From: Prevotella sp.
GTDB taxonomy: Bacteria > Bacteroidota > Bacteroidia > Bacteroidales > Dysgonomonadaceae
Reading direction: 5' to 3'
Length of the DNA stretch: 5,329 nt
Assembly: GCA_031263965.1 (NCBI GenBank)
Contig: JAISES010000072.1
Location: 1 to 5,329, forward strand
Numbering within the stretch: the stretch's first letter is position 1; each line of letters begins with the position of its first letter. Of the stretch, positions 1 through 5,329 are shown piece by piece. The position numbers and the translations under genes were made by a program. The notes under the pieces were generated by a model. That model was given only the letters and a program-made list of their open reading frames with translations. It was not told the origin of the DNA and made no database searches.

Positions 1-195
1 TATGCAATAAAAATGCTTCACAGCCTGGCCTCGCCTGCATACAGAGCCCCACTGGGAACCAATGCAGACTTTCTGCTGATGCATAGTGTGGGTAGCATAC
101 CGCATAAGTCTGAAATTGATAAGCCTTTGACCTATGCCGACTATTATTTCTTAGAAGCTCTTATCAGATATAAAAATATCAACAAGAAACCGTAA
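1..195 (+). CDS. C-terminal fragment of a GH88-type unsaturated glucuronyl hydrolase (5' end outside window)
   Basis: Frame 1 is open from the first base to a TAA at 193-195, giving the last 64 residues of a longer protein. The in-frame ATG at 13 is internal and not a start. The segment SLASPAYRA, then FLLMHSVGSIP (residues 24-34), KSEID (36-40) and YADYYFLEALIRYK (45-58) resembles from memory the C-terminal part of GH88 family enzymes. These hydrolyse unsaturated uronic-acid disaccharides left by polysaccharide lyases, for example from glycosaminoglycans. The final helix closing an (alpha/alpha)6 barrel would lie here. The catalytic aspartates and any signal peptide would be upstream and cannot be seen, so substrate and location (usually periplasmic in Bacteroidota) are inferred. 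The related GH105 family is a less likely alternative. A terminator follows 45 bases after the stop, so this is probably the last gene of its operon. Confidence 0.8.
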   Translation, partial: YAIKMLHSLASPAYRAPLGTNADFLLMHSVGSIPHKSEIDKPLTYADYYFLEALIRYKNINKKP

Positions 196-240
196 GTCAT
201 AAATAGGCGTAACATCAGTAACTGAAATCTTCCGACCATG

Positions 241-263
241 ACCGGCTATTCTGCCGGTTTTTT
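241..263 (+). terminator. Rho-independent terminator after the GH88 gene
   Basis: A perfect 6-bp GC-rich stem (ACCGGC 241-246 with GCCGGT 253-258) encloses a 6-nt loop and runs directly into a T tract (258-263). It sits 45 bases past the hydrolase stop codon and before the rarA promoter, separating the two transcription units. Confidence 0.85.
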
Positions 264-284
264 GTTATCAGGGCATAAAGGCGA

Positions 285-316
285 TTTGCATCTGAATTAA
301 ACTTTTTGTATTTTTG
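285..316 (+). promoter_or_regulatory. Bacteroidota-type promoter for rarA (-33 TTTG, -7 TATTTTTG)
   Basis: TTTG at 285-288 and TATTTTTG at 309-316 are separated by 20 nt. This matches the Bacteroidota primary sigma-factor consensus TTTG - 19 to 21 nt - TAnnTTTG at every specified base. Transcription would start near 322-325, leaving a leader of about 80 nt before the ATG at 404. The site lies just after the upstream terminator, as expected for an independent unit. The -7 element covers a possible TTG start at 314, which argues against initiation there. Confidence 0.7.
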
Positions 317-321
317 ATTAT

Positions 322-339
322 AAACTGTTTGAATTTTAT
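322..339 (+). repeat. Short AT-rich repeat, copy 1 (AAACTGTTT...TTTTAT)
   Basis: AAACTGTTTGAATTTTAT resembles two further copies downstream of rarA at 1673-1691 and 1775-1792. The shared core is AA(A/G)CTGTTT, a 3-4 nt variable spacer, then TTTTAT. The AAACTGTTT half is itself a small palindrome. In AT-rich intergenic DNA such likeness can arise by chance, so the grouping is tentative. Confidence 0.35.
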
Positions 340-403
340 AGTAAATTCTTTTTATAGATATTTTCAGATAAAATTCAACCGGTTTCTTAATAACTTTATG
401 ATC

Positions 404-1672
404 ATGAGTCAGCCTTTAGCAGAACGGTTGCGGCCTCGTAACTTAGATGAATATATCGGACAAAAACATCTTGTAGGAGATGGAGCTATTCTCCGTAAGA
501 TGATAGAATCGGGGAGAATACCCTCTTTCTTGCTATGGGGGCCTCCGGGTGTCGGAAAAACGACATTGGCGCAGATTATAGCCAATACATTGGATACGCC
601 TTTTTATACATTAAGCGCTATCAATTCGGGAGTGAAGGATGTTCGTGAAGTAATAGATCAAGCTAAACGGAATCAGTTCTTTAATACAAAAAGCCCGATC
701 TTGTTTATCGATGAAATCCATCGTTTTTCCAAGTCCCAGCAGGATTCATTATTAAATGCCGTAGAAACAGGTGTTATTACGCTGATTGGCGCTACAACGG
801 AAAATCCTTCTTTCGAGGTCATTCGCCCTTTACTTTCCCGGTGTCAGGTTTATGTTCTTCAACCTCTTGACAAAGAAGATCTGATCGAGTTAGCCCGGCG
901 GGCAGTCGCTCAGGATATTATATTGAAAGACCGCAATGTTGAATTGAAAGAAACAAATGCACTGTTACGTTTCTCGGGAGGAGATGCCCGTAAATTATTA
1001 AATATCCTTGATTTGGTTATTTCAGCCGAAACAGGAGACAAAGTTGTGATTACCGATAAAGTTGTGACAGAGAGGCTTCAGGAAAATCCTGCGGCGTATG
1101 ATAAAGGCGGAGAAATGCACTATGACGTAATTTCGGCTTTTATCAAATCTATCAGGGGAAGCGATCCCGATGCCGCTATATATTGGTTGGCGCGGATGGT
1201 GGCCGGAGGAGAAGATCCTAAATTTATAGCGCGCAGATTAGTCATTTCTGCCGCTGAAGATATAGGCTTGGCAAATCCGAACGCGCTCTTGTTAGCCAAT
1301 GCCTGTTTCGAAACGTTACATAAAATAGGCTGGCCCGAAGGACGTATTGTATTAGCCGAAGCAACTATATATTTAGCAACATCGCCTAAAAGCAACTCTG
1401 CGTACATGTCGATAGACGAAGCCATAGCTTTAGTCAACGAAACAGGGAATCTGCCTGTTCCGCTCCATTTGCGAAATGCTCCTACCAAGCTGATGAAAGA
1501 ATTGGACTACGGAAAGGAATATAAGTACGCTCATAGCTACGAAAATAATTTTGTGGAACAGGATTATGTTCCGAAAGAGATAAAAGGAAGACAATTCTGG
1601 AAGCCCCAGCAAAATCCATCCGAAGCTAAAATTGTAGAACTTATGAAGAAACTATGGAAAGACAGGTATTAG
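404..1672 (+). CDS. rarA: Replication-associated recombination protein A (RarA/MgsA), AAA+ ATPase
   Basis: This gene encodes 422 residues, slightly shorter than the 447 of E. coli RarA, and looks complete. RarA is a cytoplasmic, tetrameric, clamp-loader-like AAA+ ATPase that acts at stalled replication forks and single-strand DNA gaps (family knowledge; orthologue of yeast Mgs1 and human WRNIP1). Visible motifs are Walker [10 protein letters not shown] (46-54), Walker B LFIDEIHR (100-107), sensor 1 GATTENPSF (129-137), the SRC arginine-finger region (R146), and sensor 2 GDARKLLN (193-200, R196). The C-terminal part (about 235-422) contains the conserved segments [18 protein letters not shown] (248-265), [10 protein letters not shown] (283-292) and [10 protein letters not shown] (356-365), typical of the tetramerisation half. 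The ATG at 404 is chosen because the protein then begins [11 protein letters not shown], the usual family N-terminus. ATG 398 would add only two residues, and the TTG at 314 would add 30 atypical residues and lies in the promoter. No Shine-Dalgarno sequence is seen. It appears monocistronic. Confidence 0.95.
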   Translation: MSQPLAERLRPRNLDEYIGQKHLVGDGAILRKMIESGRIPSFLLWGPPGVGKTTLAQIIANTLDTPFYTLSAINSGVKDVREVIDQAKRNQFFNTKSPILFIDEIHRFSKSQQDSLLNAVETGVITLIGATTENPSFEVIRPLLSRCQVYVLQPLDKEDLIELARRAVAQDIILKDRNVELKETNALLRFSGGDARKLLNILDLVISAETGDKVVITDKVVTERLQENPAAYDKGGEMHYDVISAFIKSIRGSDPDAAIYWLARMVAGGEDPKFIARRLVISAAEDIGLANPNALLLANACFETLHKIGWPEGRIVLAEATIYLATSPKSNSAYMSIDEAIALVNETGNLPVPLHLRNAPTKLMKELDYGKEYKYAHSYENNFVEQDYVPKEIKGRQFWKPQQNPSEAKIVELMKKLWKDRY

Positions 1673-1691
1673 AAACTGTTTAAAGTTTTAT
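1673..1691 (+). repeat. Short AT-rich repeat, copy 2
   Basis: AAACTGTTTAAAGTTTTAT begins immediately after the rarA stop codon. Including the preceding bases AG of the stop codon, 18 of 21 positions match copy 3, which starts at 1773. It also resembles copy 1 at 322, so related copies sit on both sides of rarA. Confidence 0.4.
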
Positions 1692-1701
1692 AAAATGAGT
1701 G

Positions 1702-1733
1702 AGAGAGAGTGAAAATAATATAGAAGTCTCTCT
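1702..1733 (+). terminator. Weak hairpin, possible rarA terminator
   Basis: AGAGAGA (1702-1708) can pair with TCTCTCT (1727-1733) around an 18-nt loop, about 30 bases after the rarA stop. Only a GTTT follows rather than a proper T tract, and the stem is a simple dinucleotide run. It is therefore a poor intrinsic terminator, listed only because no better one is seen between rarA and dnaK. Confidence 0.25.
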
Positions 1734-1774
1734 GTTTAAAAACTAATCCGGATCTTTAAATGTTTTACTTTAAG

Positions 1775-1792
1775 AAGCTGTTTATATTTTAT
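1775..1792 (+). repeat. Short AT-rich repeat, copy 3
   Basis: AAGCTGTTTATATTTTAT is a close direct repeat of copy 2 about 100 bases upstream, in the same orientation. A TTTCAGAT follows it at 1802-1809. The same octamer also follows copy 1 (362-369) but at a different distance. Confidence 0.4.
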
Positions 1793-1823
1793 TCGTTCAA
1801 ATTTCAGATCTGTTTTTAGAAAC

Positions 1824-1950
1824 GGCTGTCGCAAAAGACAGGATTCCCGTCATTGCGAACGGAGTGAAGCAATCCAGAGAATTGATTATAAATAGATTGC
1901 TTCGGGCTACCACCCTCGCAATGACGTGTAAAAGACCTTTTGATACAGCC
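1824..1950. repeat. Nested palindromic repeat element, outer arms (REP/MITE-like)
   Basis: The outer arms are GGCTGTcgCAAAAG (1824-1837) and CTTTTGatACAGCC (1937-1950), inverted and complementary at 12 of 14 positions. The element is non-coding and lies between rarA and dnaK. Within it, AAAAGAC occurs as a direct repeat at 1833-1839 and 1930-1936, bracketing the inner palindrome. This suggests the inner part was inserted into a roughly 30-bp palindrome with a 7-bp target duplication. No transposase is present, so any movement would need an enzyme from elsewhere. Confidence 0.7.
1848..1926. repeat. Inner palindromic repeat (CGTCATTGCGA family)
   Basis: Perfect 11-bp inverted ends CGTCATTGCGA (1848-1858) and TCGCAATGACG (1916-1926) enclose a second perfect 9-bp inverted pair, GAAGCAATC (1866-1874) and GATTGCTTC (1895-1903). 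The internal loop is 20 nt. Between the two pairs lie unpaired stretches of 7 nt on the left and 12 nt on the right. Intergenic palindromes beginning GTCATTGCGA and containing GAAGCAATC are, to my knowledge, scattered through the genomes of many unrelated bacteria. The segment is richer in G+C than its surroundings and would form a long interrupted hairpin on either strand. Confidence 0.8.
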
Positions 1951-2000
1951 TCTTTTGAATATTATTGTAAGGTTTGAGTTGTATTAAATTCTGCCAAATA

Positions 2001-2017
2001 GTCATATTTTGTCATAT
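2001..2017 (+). promoter_or_regulatory. Tandem GTCATAT motif at the dnaK promoter, possible operator
   Basis: GTCATAT occurs at 2001-2007 and again at 2011-2017, exactly 10 bp apart, so both copies would face the same side of the helix. The candidate -33 TTTG (2008-2011) lies between and overlaps the second copy. The arrangement would suit a regulator binding in tandem, but no known binding site is recognised and a two-copy heptamer may be chance. Confidence 0.3.
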
Positions 2018-2039
2018 CTCATAAATCAGGTTGTTTTTG
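2008..2039 (+). promoter_or_regulatory. Candidate dnaK promoter (-33 TTTG, -7 TGTTTTTG)
   Basis: TTTG at 2008-2011 and TGTTTTTG at 2032-2039 are spaced by 20 nt, the same spacing as the rarA promoter. The -7 box departs from TAnnTTTG only at its second base. Transcription would begin near 2045-2048, leaving a leader of about 75 nt before the ATG at 2122. No CIRCE-type inverted repeat (TTAGCACTC / GAGTGCTAA) is visible. Confidence 0.5.
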
Positions 2040-2121
2040 GCACAGCATTTGAGGAAATAGTAGTGTCGCCGGAAGGTGAAAAAATATAAATAATAGAAGA
2101 ATAACAAATAAATTATATAAA

Positions 2122-4020
2122 ATGGGAAAAATAATAGGAATAGACTTAGGCACTACAAACTCTTGTGTCGCCGTCATGGAAGGTAACGAGCCAATCGTTA
2201 TCAACAATAATGAAGGAAAAAGGACAACTCCATCGGTTGTTGCTTTTATCGAAGGAAACGAACGTAAGGTTGGTGATCCTGCAAAGCGTCAGGCAATAAC
2301 TAATCCTGAAAAAACAATATACTCCATAAAAAGATTTATGGGTGAAACCTGGGATCAGGTACAGACCGAAGTCGTACGTGTACCATATAAAGTGGTAAAA
2401 GGAGATAACAGTACACCTCGGGTAGATATCGACGGACGTCTATATACTCCGCAGGAAATTTCGGCTATGGTACTTCAAAAAATGAAGAAAACCGCCGAAG
2501 ATTATCTTGGTCAGGAAGTTACTGATGCGGTAATTACAGTACCTGCTTATTTTAGCGATTCTCAGCGTCAGGCTACAAAAGAAGCCGGAGAAATTGCAGG
2601 GTTAAAAGTTCAACGTATTGTGAACGAACCAACAGCAGCGGCTCTTGCCTATGGGTTGGACAAGGCTCATAAAGATATGAAAATCGCTGTATTCGACCTT
2701 GGTGGCGGTACATTCGATATTTCTATATTAGAACTTGGAGACGGTGTTTTTGAAGTGAAATCGACAAATGGCGATACGCATCTGGGGGGAGATGATTTTG
2801 ACCAGGTTATTATAGACTGGTTGGCTGAAGAATTCCAAAGAGAAGAAGGTTTGGATCTTCGTAAAGATCCTATGGCGTTGCAGCGTTTGAAAGAAGCTGC
2901 CGAAAAAGCTAAAATTGAACTTTCAAGCACAACTTCCACCGAAATCAACTTGCCGTATATCATGCCGGTAAATGGTATTCCAAAGCATTTGGTGAAAACG
3001 TTGACGCGCTCTAAGTTCGAACAATTGGCAGACAGCTTGATCCGCAAGTGTATTGATCCATGTCGTCAATCATTGTCTGACGCAGGATTCTCAGCATCTG
3101 AGATAGACGAAGTAATTCTTGTAGGCGGATCGACCCGTATACCTGCCATCCAAGCCGAAGTAGAAAAATTCTTTGGAAGAACACCGTCTAAAGGTGTAAA
3201 TCCGGATGAAGTAGTTGCCGTGGGTGCGGCTATACAAGGTGCTGTGTTGACGGGAGAAGTGAAGGATGTTCTTTTACTTGACGTAACTCCTCTTTCTTTG
3301 GGTATAGAAACTATGGGTGGTGTTATGACTAAGCTGATAGAATCTAACACGACAATCCCTACCAAAAAGAGTGAAACATTCTCTACTGCCAGTGACAATC
3401 AGCCATCGGTACAGATAAATGTATTGCAAGGTGAGCGTTCAATGGCAAGAGATAACAAGCAAATCGGAGTATTCAATCTGGATGGTATACCTGCGGCTCC
3501 GCGAGGAGTACCTCAAGTCGAAGTGACATTCGATATAGATGCCAATGGTATATTGAACGTATCGGCTAAAGATAAATCAACAGGAAAAGAACAATCGATC
3601 CGTATCGAGGCTTCTTCCGGTCTTAGCGACGCCGAAATCCAGCGGATGAAAGATGAAGCTGCTGCAAATGCCGAATCGGACAAGAAAGAAAAAGAAAGAA
3701 TAGATAAGCTGAATCATGCCGATTCGATGATTTTCCAAACAGAAAAACAATTGAGCGAGCTTGGCGATAAGATGCCTGCCGACACAAAAGCTCCTATTGA
3801 AGAAGCCTTGAATAAACTGAAAGATGCTCACAAAGCACAGGATATTCCGGCTATAGATACTGCAATGGGCGAACTCGAAAAACTTCTTCATGCAATGAGC
3901 CAGGAAATGTACAATCAGCAACAACAGGCTGGCCCAAATCCTAATCCTAATCAGCAATCCGGGCCATCTGATAATGGTGGCGATAATATTACGGATGTAG
4001 ATTTCGAAGAAGTGAAATAA
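2122..4020 (+). CDS. dnaK: Molecular chaperone DnaK (Hsp70)
   Basis: This is a complete 632-residue Hsp70, close to the 638 of E. coli DnaK. It binds exposed hydrophobic peptide segments in the cytoplasm through ATP-driven cycles, with DnaJ delivering substrate and GrpE exchanging nucleotide. The ATPase domain (about 1-380) shows [12 protein letters not shown] (7-18), the lysine equivalent to catalytic K70 at residue 70, [17 protein letters not shown] (140-156), the phosphate loop DLGGGTFD (192-199) and [11 protein letters not shown] (331-341). The linker DVLLLDVTP (382-390) leads into the substrate-binding beta domain (about 391-500) and a charged helical lid (about 500-595). The tail is rich in Q, N, P and G (599-620) and ends DVDFEEVK, the EEVK end usual for bacterial DnaK. 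Cysteines 310 and 314 form a Cys-x3-Cys pair that I recall as common in Bacteroidota DnaK. The start gives the canonical [10 protein letters not shown]. No Shine-Dalgarno sequence is seen and the upstream bases are A-rich. It has its own candidate promoter and terminator, with no grpE or dnaJ adjacent. Confidence 0.98.
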   Translation: MGKIIGIDLGTTNSCVAVMEGNEPIVINNNEGKRTTPSVVAFIEGNERKVGDPAKRQAITNPEKTIYSIKRFMGETWDQVQTEVVRVPYKVVKGDNSTPRVDIDGRLYTPQEISAMVLQKMKKTAEDYLGQEVTDAVITVPAYFSDSQRQATKEAGEIAGLKVQRIVNEPTAAALAYGLDKAHKDMKIAVFDLGGGTFDISILELGDGVFEVKSTNGDTHLGGDDFDQVIIDWLAEEFQREEGLDLRKDPMALQRLKEAAEKAKIELSSTTSTEINLPYIMPVNGIPKHLVKTLTRSKFEQLADSLIRKCIDPCRQSLSDAGFSASEIDEVILVGGSTRIPAIQAEVEKFFGRTPSKGVNPDEVVAVGAAIQGAVLTGEVKDVLLLDVTPLSLGIETMGGVMTKLIESNTTIPTKKSETFSTASDNQPSVQINVLQGERSMARDNKQIGVFNLDGIPAAPRGVPQVEVTFDIDANGILNVSAKDKSTGKEQSIRIEASSGLSDAEIQRMKDEAAANAESDKKEKERIDKLNHADSMIFQTEKQLSELGDKMPADTKAPIEEALNKLKDAHKAQDIPAIDTAMGELEKLLHAMSQEMYNQQQQAGPNPNPNQQSGPSDNGGDNITDVDFEEVK

Positions 4021-4050
4021 TATCGACTAAAAACGATTAGTAATAATTAC

Positions 4051-4087
4051 AAAACCGCAGTAAACGATTTATTTACTGCGGTTTTTT
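4051..4087 (+). terminator. Strong Rho-independent terminator after dnaK
   Basis: A perfect 14-bp stem pairs AAAACCGCAGTAAA (4051-4064) with TTTACTGCGGTTTT (4072-4085) around a 7-nt loop. A run of six T follows the GC core (4082-4087). It lies 30 bases past the dnaK stop and is the clearest terminator in the window. The A run before the stem would let it work on the opposite strand too. Confidence 0.92.
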
Positions 4088-4258
4088 CGTTTTTAATAAT
4101 TATTGATCAGAATAGATTATTATACGCTTAAAATTCAGTTACTCCCGTCATTAATTTTTATTGATTACTATTCAATAGAAACCCTATTATAAAAGAATAA
4201 TTAACAAAAAATCCTTATTTATAACTTGTCAAAATAACAATAAATTTAAATTATTTTT
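4088..4258. other. AT-rich intergenic spacer with no recognised gene
   Basis: This stretch between the dnaK terminator and the next promoter element is very AT-rich and has no plausible coding frame, RNA gene or strong hairpin. The only pairing seen is a 5-bp AATAG/CTATT stem near 4172-4187, too weak to call. A TTG at 4226-4228 is 30 nt before the downstream -7 box, too far to serve as its -33 element. Confidence 0.5.
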
Positions 4259-4266
4259 TACCTTTG
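4259..4266 (+). promoter_or_regulatory. Promoter -7 element TACCTTTG for the last gene
   Basis: TACCTTTG matches the Bacteroidota -7 consensus TAnnTTTG exactly and lies 59 nt before the ATG at 4326, implying a leader of about 50 nt. No TTTG or TTG is found at the expected 19-21 nt upstream, so only half of the promoter is supported. Confidence 0.5.
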
Positions 4267-4325
4267 TTTAATCTGTAAAAAGGAAATTACTCTTTTTGTA
4301 TTAATTTAACCATATACAAAGCATT

Positions 4326-5329
4326 ATGTTACATGAATTTACGCTTTCGAGAGGAAGAGTTATGATCAACTTTACGCTGAAATATTGCGATACCAAGCAA
4401 AAACTGCTCAATAGCTATGGTTTTCGGCGTGTAGTAGAGTCTTTTATTAAGCAAGTGTTAAAAAAAGATGAAGTAGTTATATATGATTTCTATATTGATC
4501 ATTTTGTTAACGAAGATGACTTAGTAGCCTCACTCATAGAAGTATTGAAACTGCTTACTGTTTTTGAAGTAAAAGAAGTCGTAGCTGTAGACAATAAATA
4601 TTCGAAATTCTTTGAAGATAAAGATTTATTTATAGAAGTTACCGAATTATTGTTTGCTTACTGGAAACGGCTGGAACGCTACACGATAGTAAGAAATAAC
4701 CGTCTTGGCGAAGGCCTGCAAAATGTACGTTTCATTCAGGCTAATGATATGTTCAACGAACTGGTTTTGTCGACCGGGCGTAGAATCCAAGCCACAGTAA
4801 ACGGTCACGAAACCCGCATATTCCGCCAATCAATAGCCGGGGCAAATGCCGGCCTGACGTTGAATGATGTAAACTGGAATTGCCCGAGGGAGTATAAAGG
4901 ATTAGCCTCTATACCTTTCATAAGTACAGTTGTGTTCCAACCCCCATACATATCGTATACAAAGAGAAATACGAGAGACGGAATTTTCAGGGAACATCAG
5001 CAAAACCCATTGGAAAATATAGTTTTAAACGAAGATGACTGGTTTGTGTTTCCTGTAAAAGTAGGGCACATGCTCACATTCGTTTATTTTCACAAAGACT
5101 TCATGGTGCACGGAATAGGGTTGTCCAATTTGTTCGAACTGGCTACAGAAAACGAATATATAGGAAGAAAGCCGGATATGATATATGTCTTCGGATATCC
5201 TGACGGGTATGAAGAAAAGCGTACTTTTTATTACAAAGACAAAAAGAATGATATTCTGATTGGCTATGCAAACTATTGCGATGATATAGACTATTTCGGT
5301 TATATGAAAAAGATGTTGCTGACATTGCA
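4326..5329 (+). CDS. Uncharacterised protein, N-terminal 334 residues (3' end outside window)
   Basis: The frame is open from ATG 4326 to the window end with no stop (334 full codons plus two bases). Codon use looks like that of the neighbouring genes, so it is a real gene. I do not firmly recognise the family. The visible part has no signal peptide and no membrane segment, so a cytoplasmic protein is likely. It is rich in aromatic and acidic residues. Segments that look structured include FIKQVLKKDEVVIYDFYIDHF (residues 41-61), LTLNDVNWNCPREYKGLASIPFIS (178-201), DDWFVFPVKVGHMLTFVYFHKDFMVHGIGLSN (238-269) and PDMIYVFGYPDGYEEKRTFYYKDKKNDILIG (284-314). From memory, unchecked, it recalls the N-terminal region of large Bacteroidota proteins annotated as PEP-carboxykinase-like P-loop proteins. 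If so, a nucleotide-binding loop should lie just beyond the window. The start is uncertain: ATG 4362 (residue 13) is in frame with a purine-rich GAGGAAGAG at 4351-4359 just before it. Confidence 0.85.
   Translation, partial: MLHEFTLSRGRVMINFTLKYCDTKQKLLNSYGFRRVVESFIKQVLKKDEVVIYDFYIDHFVNEDDLVASLIEVLKLLTVFEVKEVVAVDNKYSKFFEDKDLFIEVTELLFAYWKRLERYTIVRNNRLGEGLQNVRFIQANDMFNELVLSTGRRIQATVNGHETRIFRQSIAGANAGLTLNDVNWNCPREYKGLASIPFISTVVFQPPYISYTKRNTRDGIFREHQQNPLENIVLNEDDWFVFPVKVGHMLTFVYFHKDFMVHGIGLSNLFELATENEYIGRKPDMIYVFGYPDGYEEKRTFYYKDKKNDILIGYANYCDDIDYFGYMKKMLLTL

Noticed and set aside
314..403. N-terminal extension of RarA from a TTG codon
   Set aside because: The extra residues do not resemble RarA, the TTG lies within the -7 promoter box, and the ATG at 404 gives the family-typical [11 protein letters not shown].
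1120..1612. Two minus-strand open frames inside rarA
   Set aside because: They lie entirely opposite a strongly conserved coding gene, have no recognisable protein features and no promoter, and are shadows of its codon pattern.
1824..1950. CRISPR array or tRNA/rRNA fragment
   Set aside because: The repeats are inverted and nested rather than regularly spaced direct repeats, and no tRNA-like cloverleaf or conserved rRNA motif is present.
1968..1976. Alternative dnaK promoter -7 box (TAAGGTTTG)
   Set aside because: It has one base too many between TA and TTTG, and no TTTG lies at 19-21 nt upstream.
1953..2121. CIRCE operator or sigma-32-type heat-shock promoter upstream of dnaK
   Set aside because: No TTAGCACTC / GAGTGCTAA inverted repeat and no CTTGAA - CCCCAT-like pair is present.
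2019..2207. Minus-strand open frame across the dnaK start region
   Set aside because: Its hydrophobic run comes from reading the A-rich leader as poly-F/L/I codons, and it overlaps the dnaK promoter and start.
2667..3957. Minus-strand open frames inside dnaK
   Set aside because: These are shadow frames opposite highly conserved dnaK codons, with low-complexity translations and no supporting start signals.
4647..5325. Minus-strand 60-residue open frames opposite the last gene
   Set aside because: The plus-strand frame is continuous over 1004 bases, and the reverse frames are short with no recognisable content.

Overview
The window reads as a chromosomal segment from a low-GC member of the Bacteroidota, most likely Bacteroidales (Parabacteroides/Dysgonomonas-like; the genus is a guess). 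Three things point there. Upstream regions are A/T-rich with almost no Shine-Dalgarno sequences. Candidate promoters fit the Bacteroidota primary-sigma pattern TTTG - about 20 nt - TAnnTTTG. The proteins (a GH88-type hydrolase, a RarA beginning [11 protein letters not shown], a DnaK ending in EEVK) look like Bacteroidales versions of their families. All genes are on the + strand.

Layout. 1-195 is the 3' end of a glycoside hydrolase gene of the GH88 unsaturated-glucuronyl-hydrolase type, followed by a compact terminator (241-263). A well-formed promoter (285-316) then drives rarA (404-1672), the AAA+ ATPase acting at stalled replication forks. The 449-bp gap 1673-2121 holds short AT-rich repeat copies, a weak hairpin, a 127-bp nested palindromic repeat (1824-1950) and a candidate dnaK promoter with a tandem GTCATAT motif. 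dnaK (2122-4020) encodes a complete 632-aa Hsp70 chaperone and ends at a strong 14-bp-stem terminator (4051-4087). A 305-bp AT-rich spacer with a TACCTTTG -7 element (4259-4266) precedes an open reading frame that starts at 4326 and runs off the window (at least 334 codons). I cannot assign it a firm function.

How the genes relate. They do not look like one operon: three transcription units seem to be separated by terminators and individual promoters. RarA (genome maintenance) and DnaK (protein folding) are housekeeping stress-related functions that happen to be neighbours. The hydrolase belongs to the end of an upstream carbohydrate-use region. grpE and dnaJ are not next to dnaK here. I found no new defence or mobile system. 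The most structured unexplained element is the nested repeat at 1824-1950, which looks like one palindromic element inserted into the centre of another with a 7-bp duplication.
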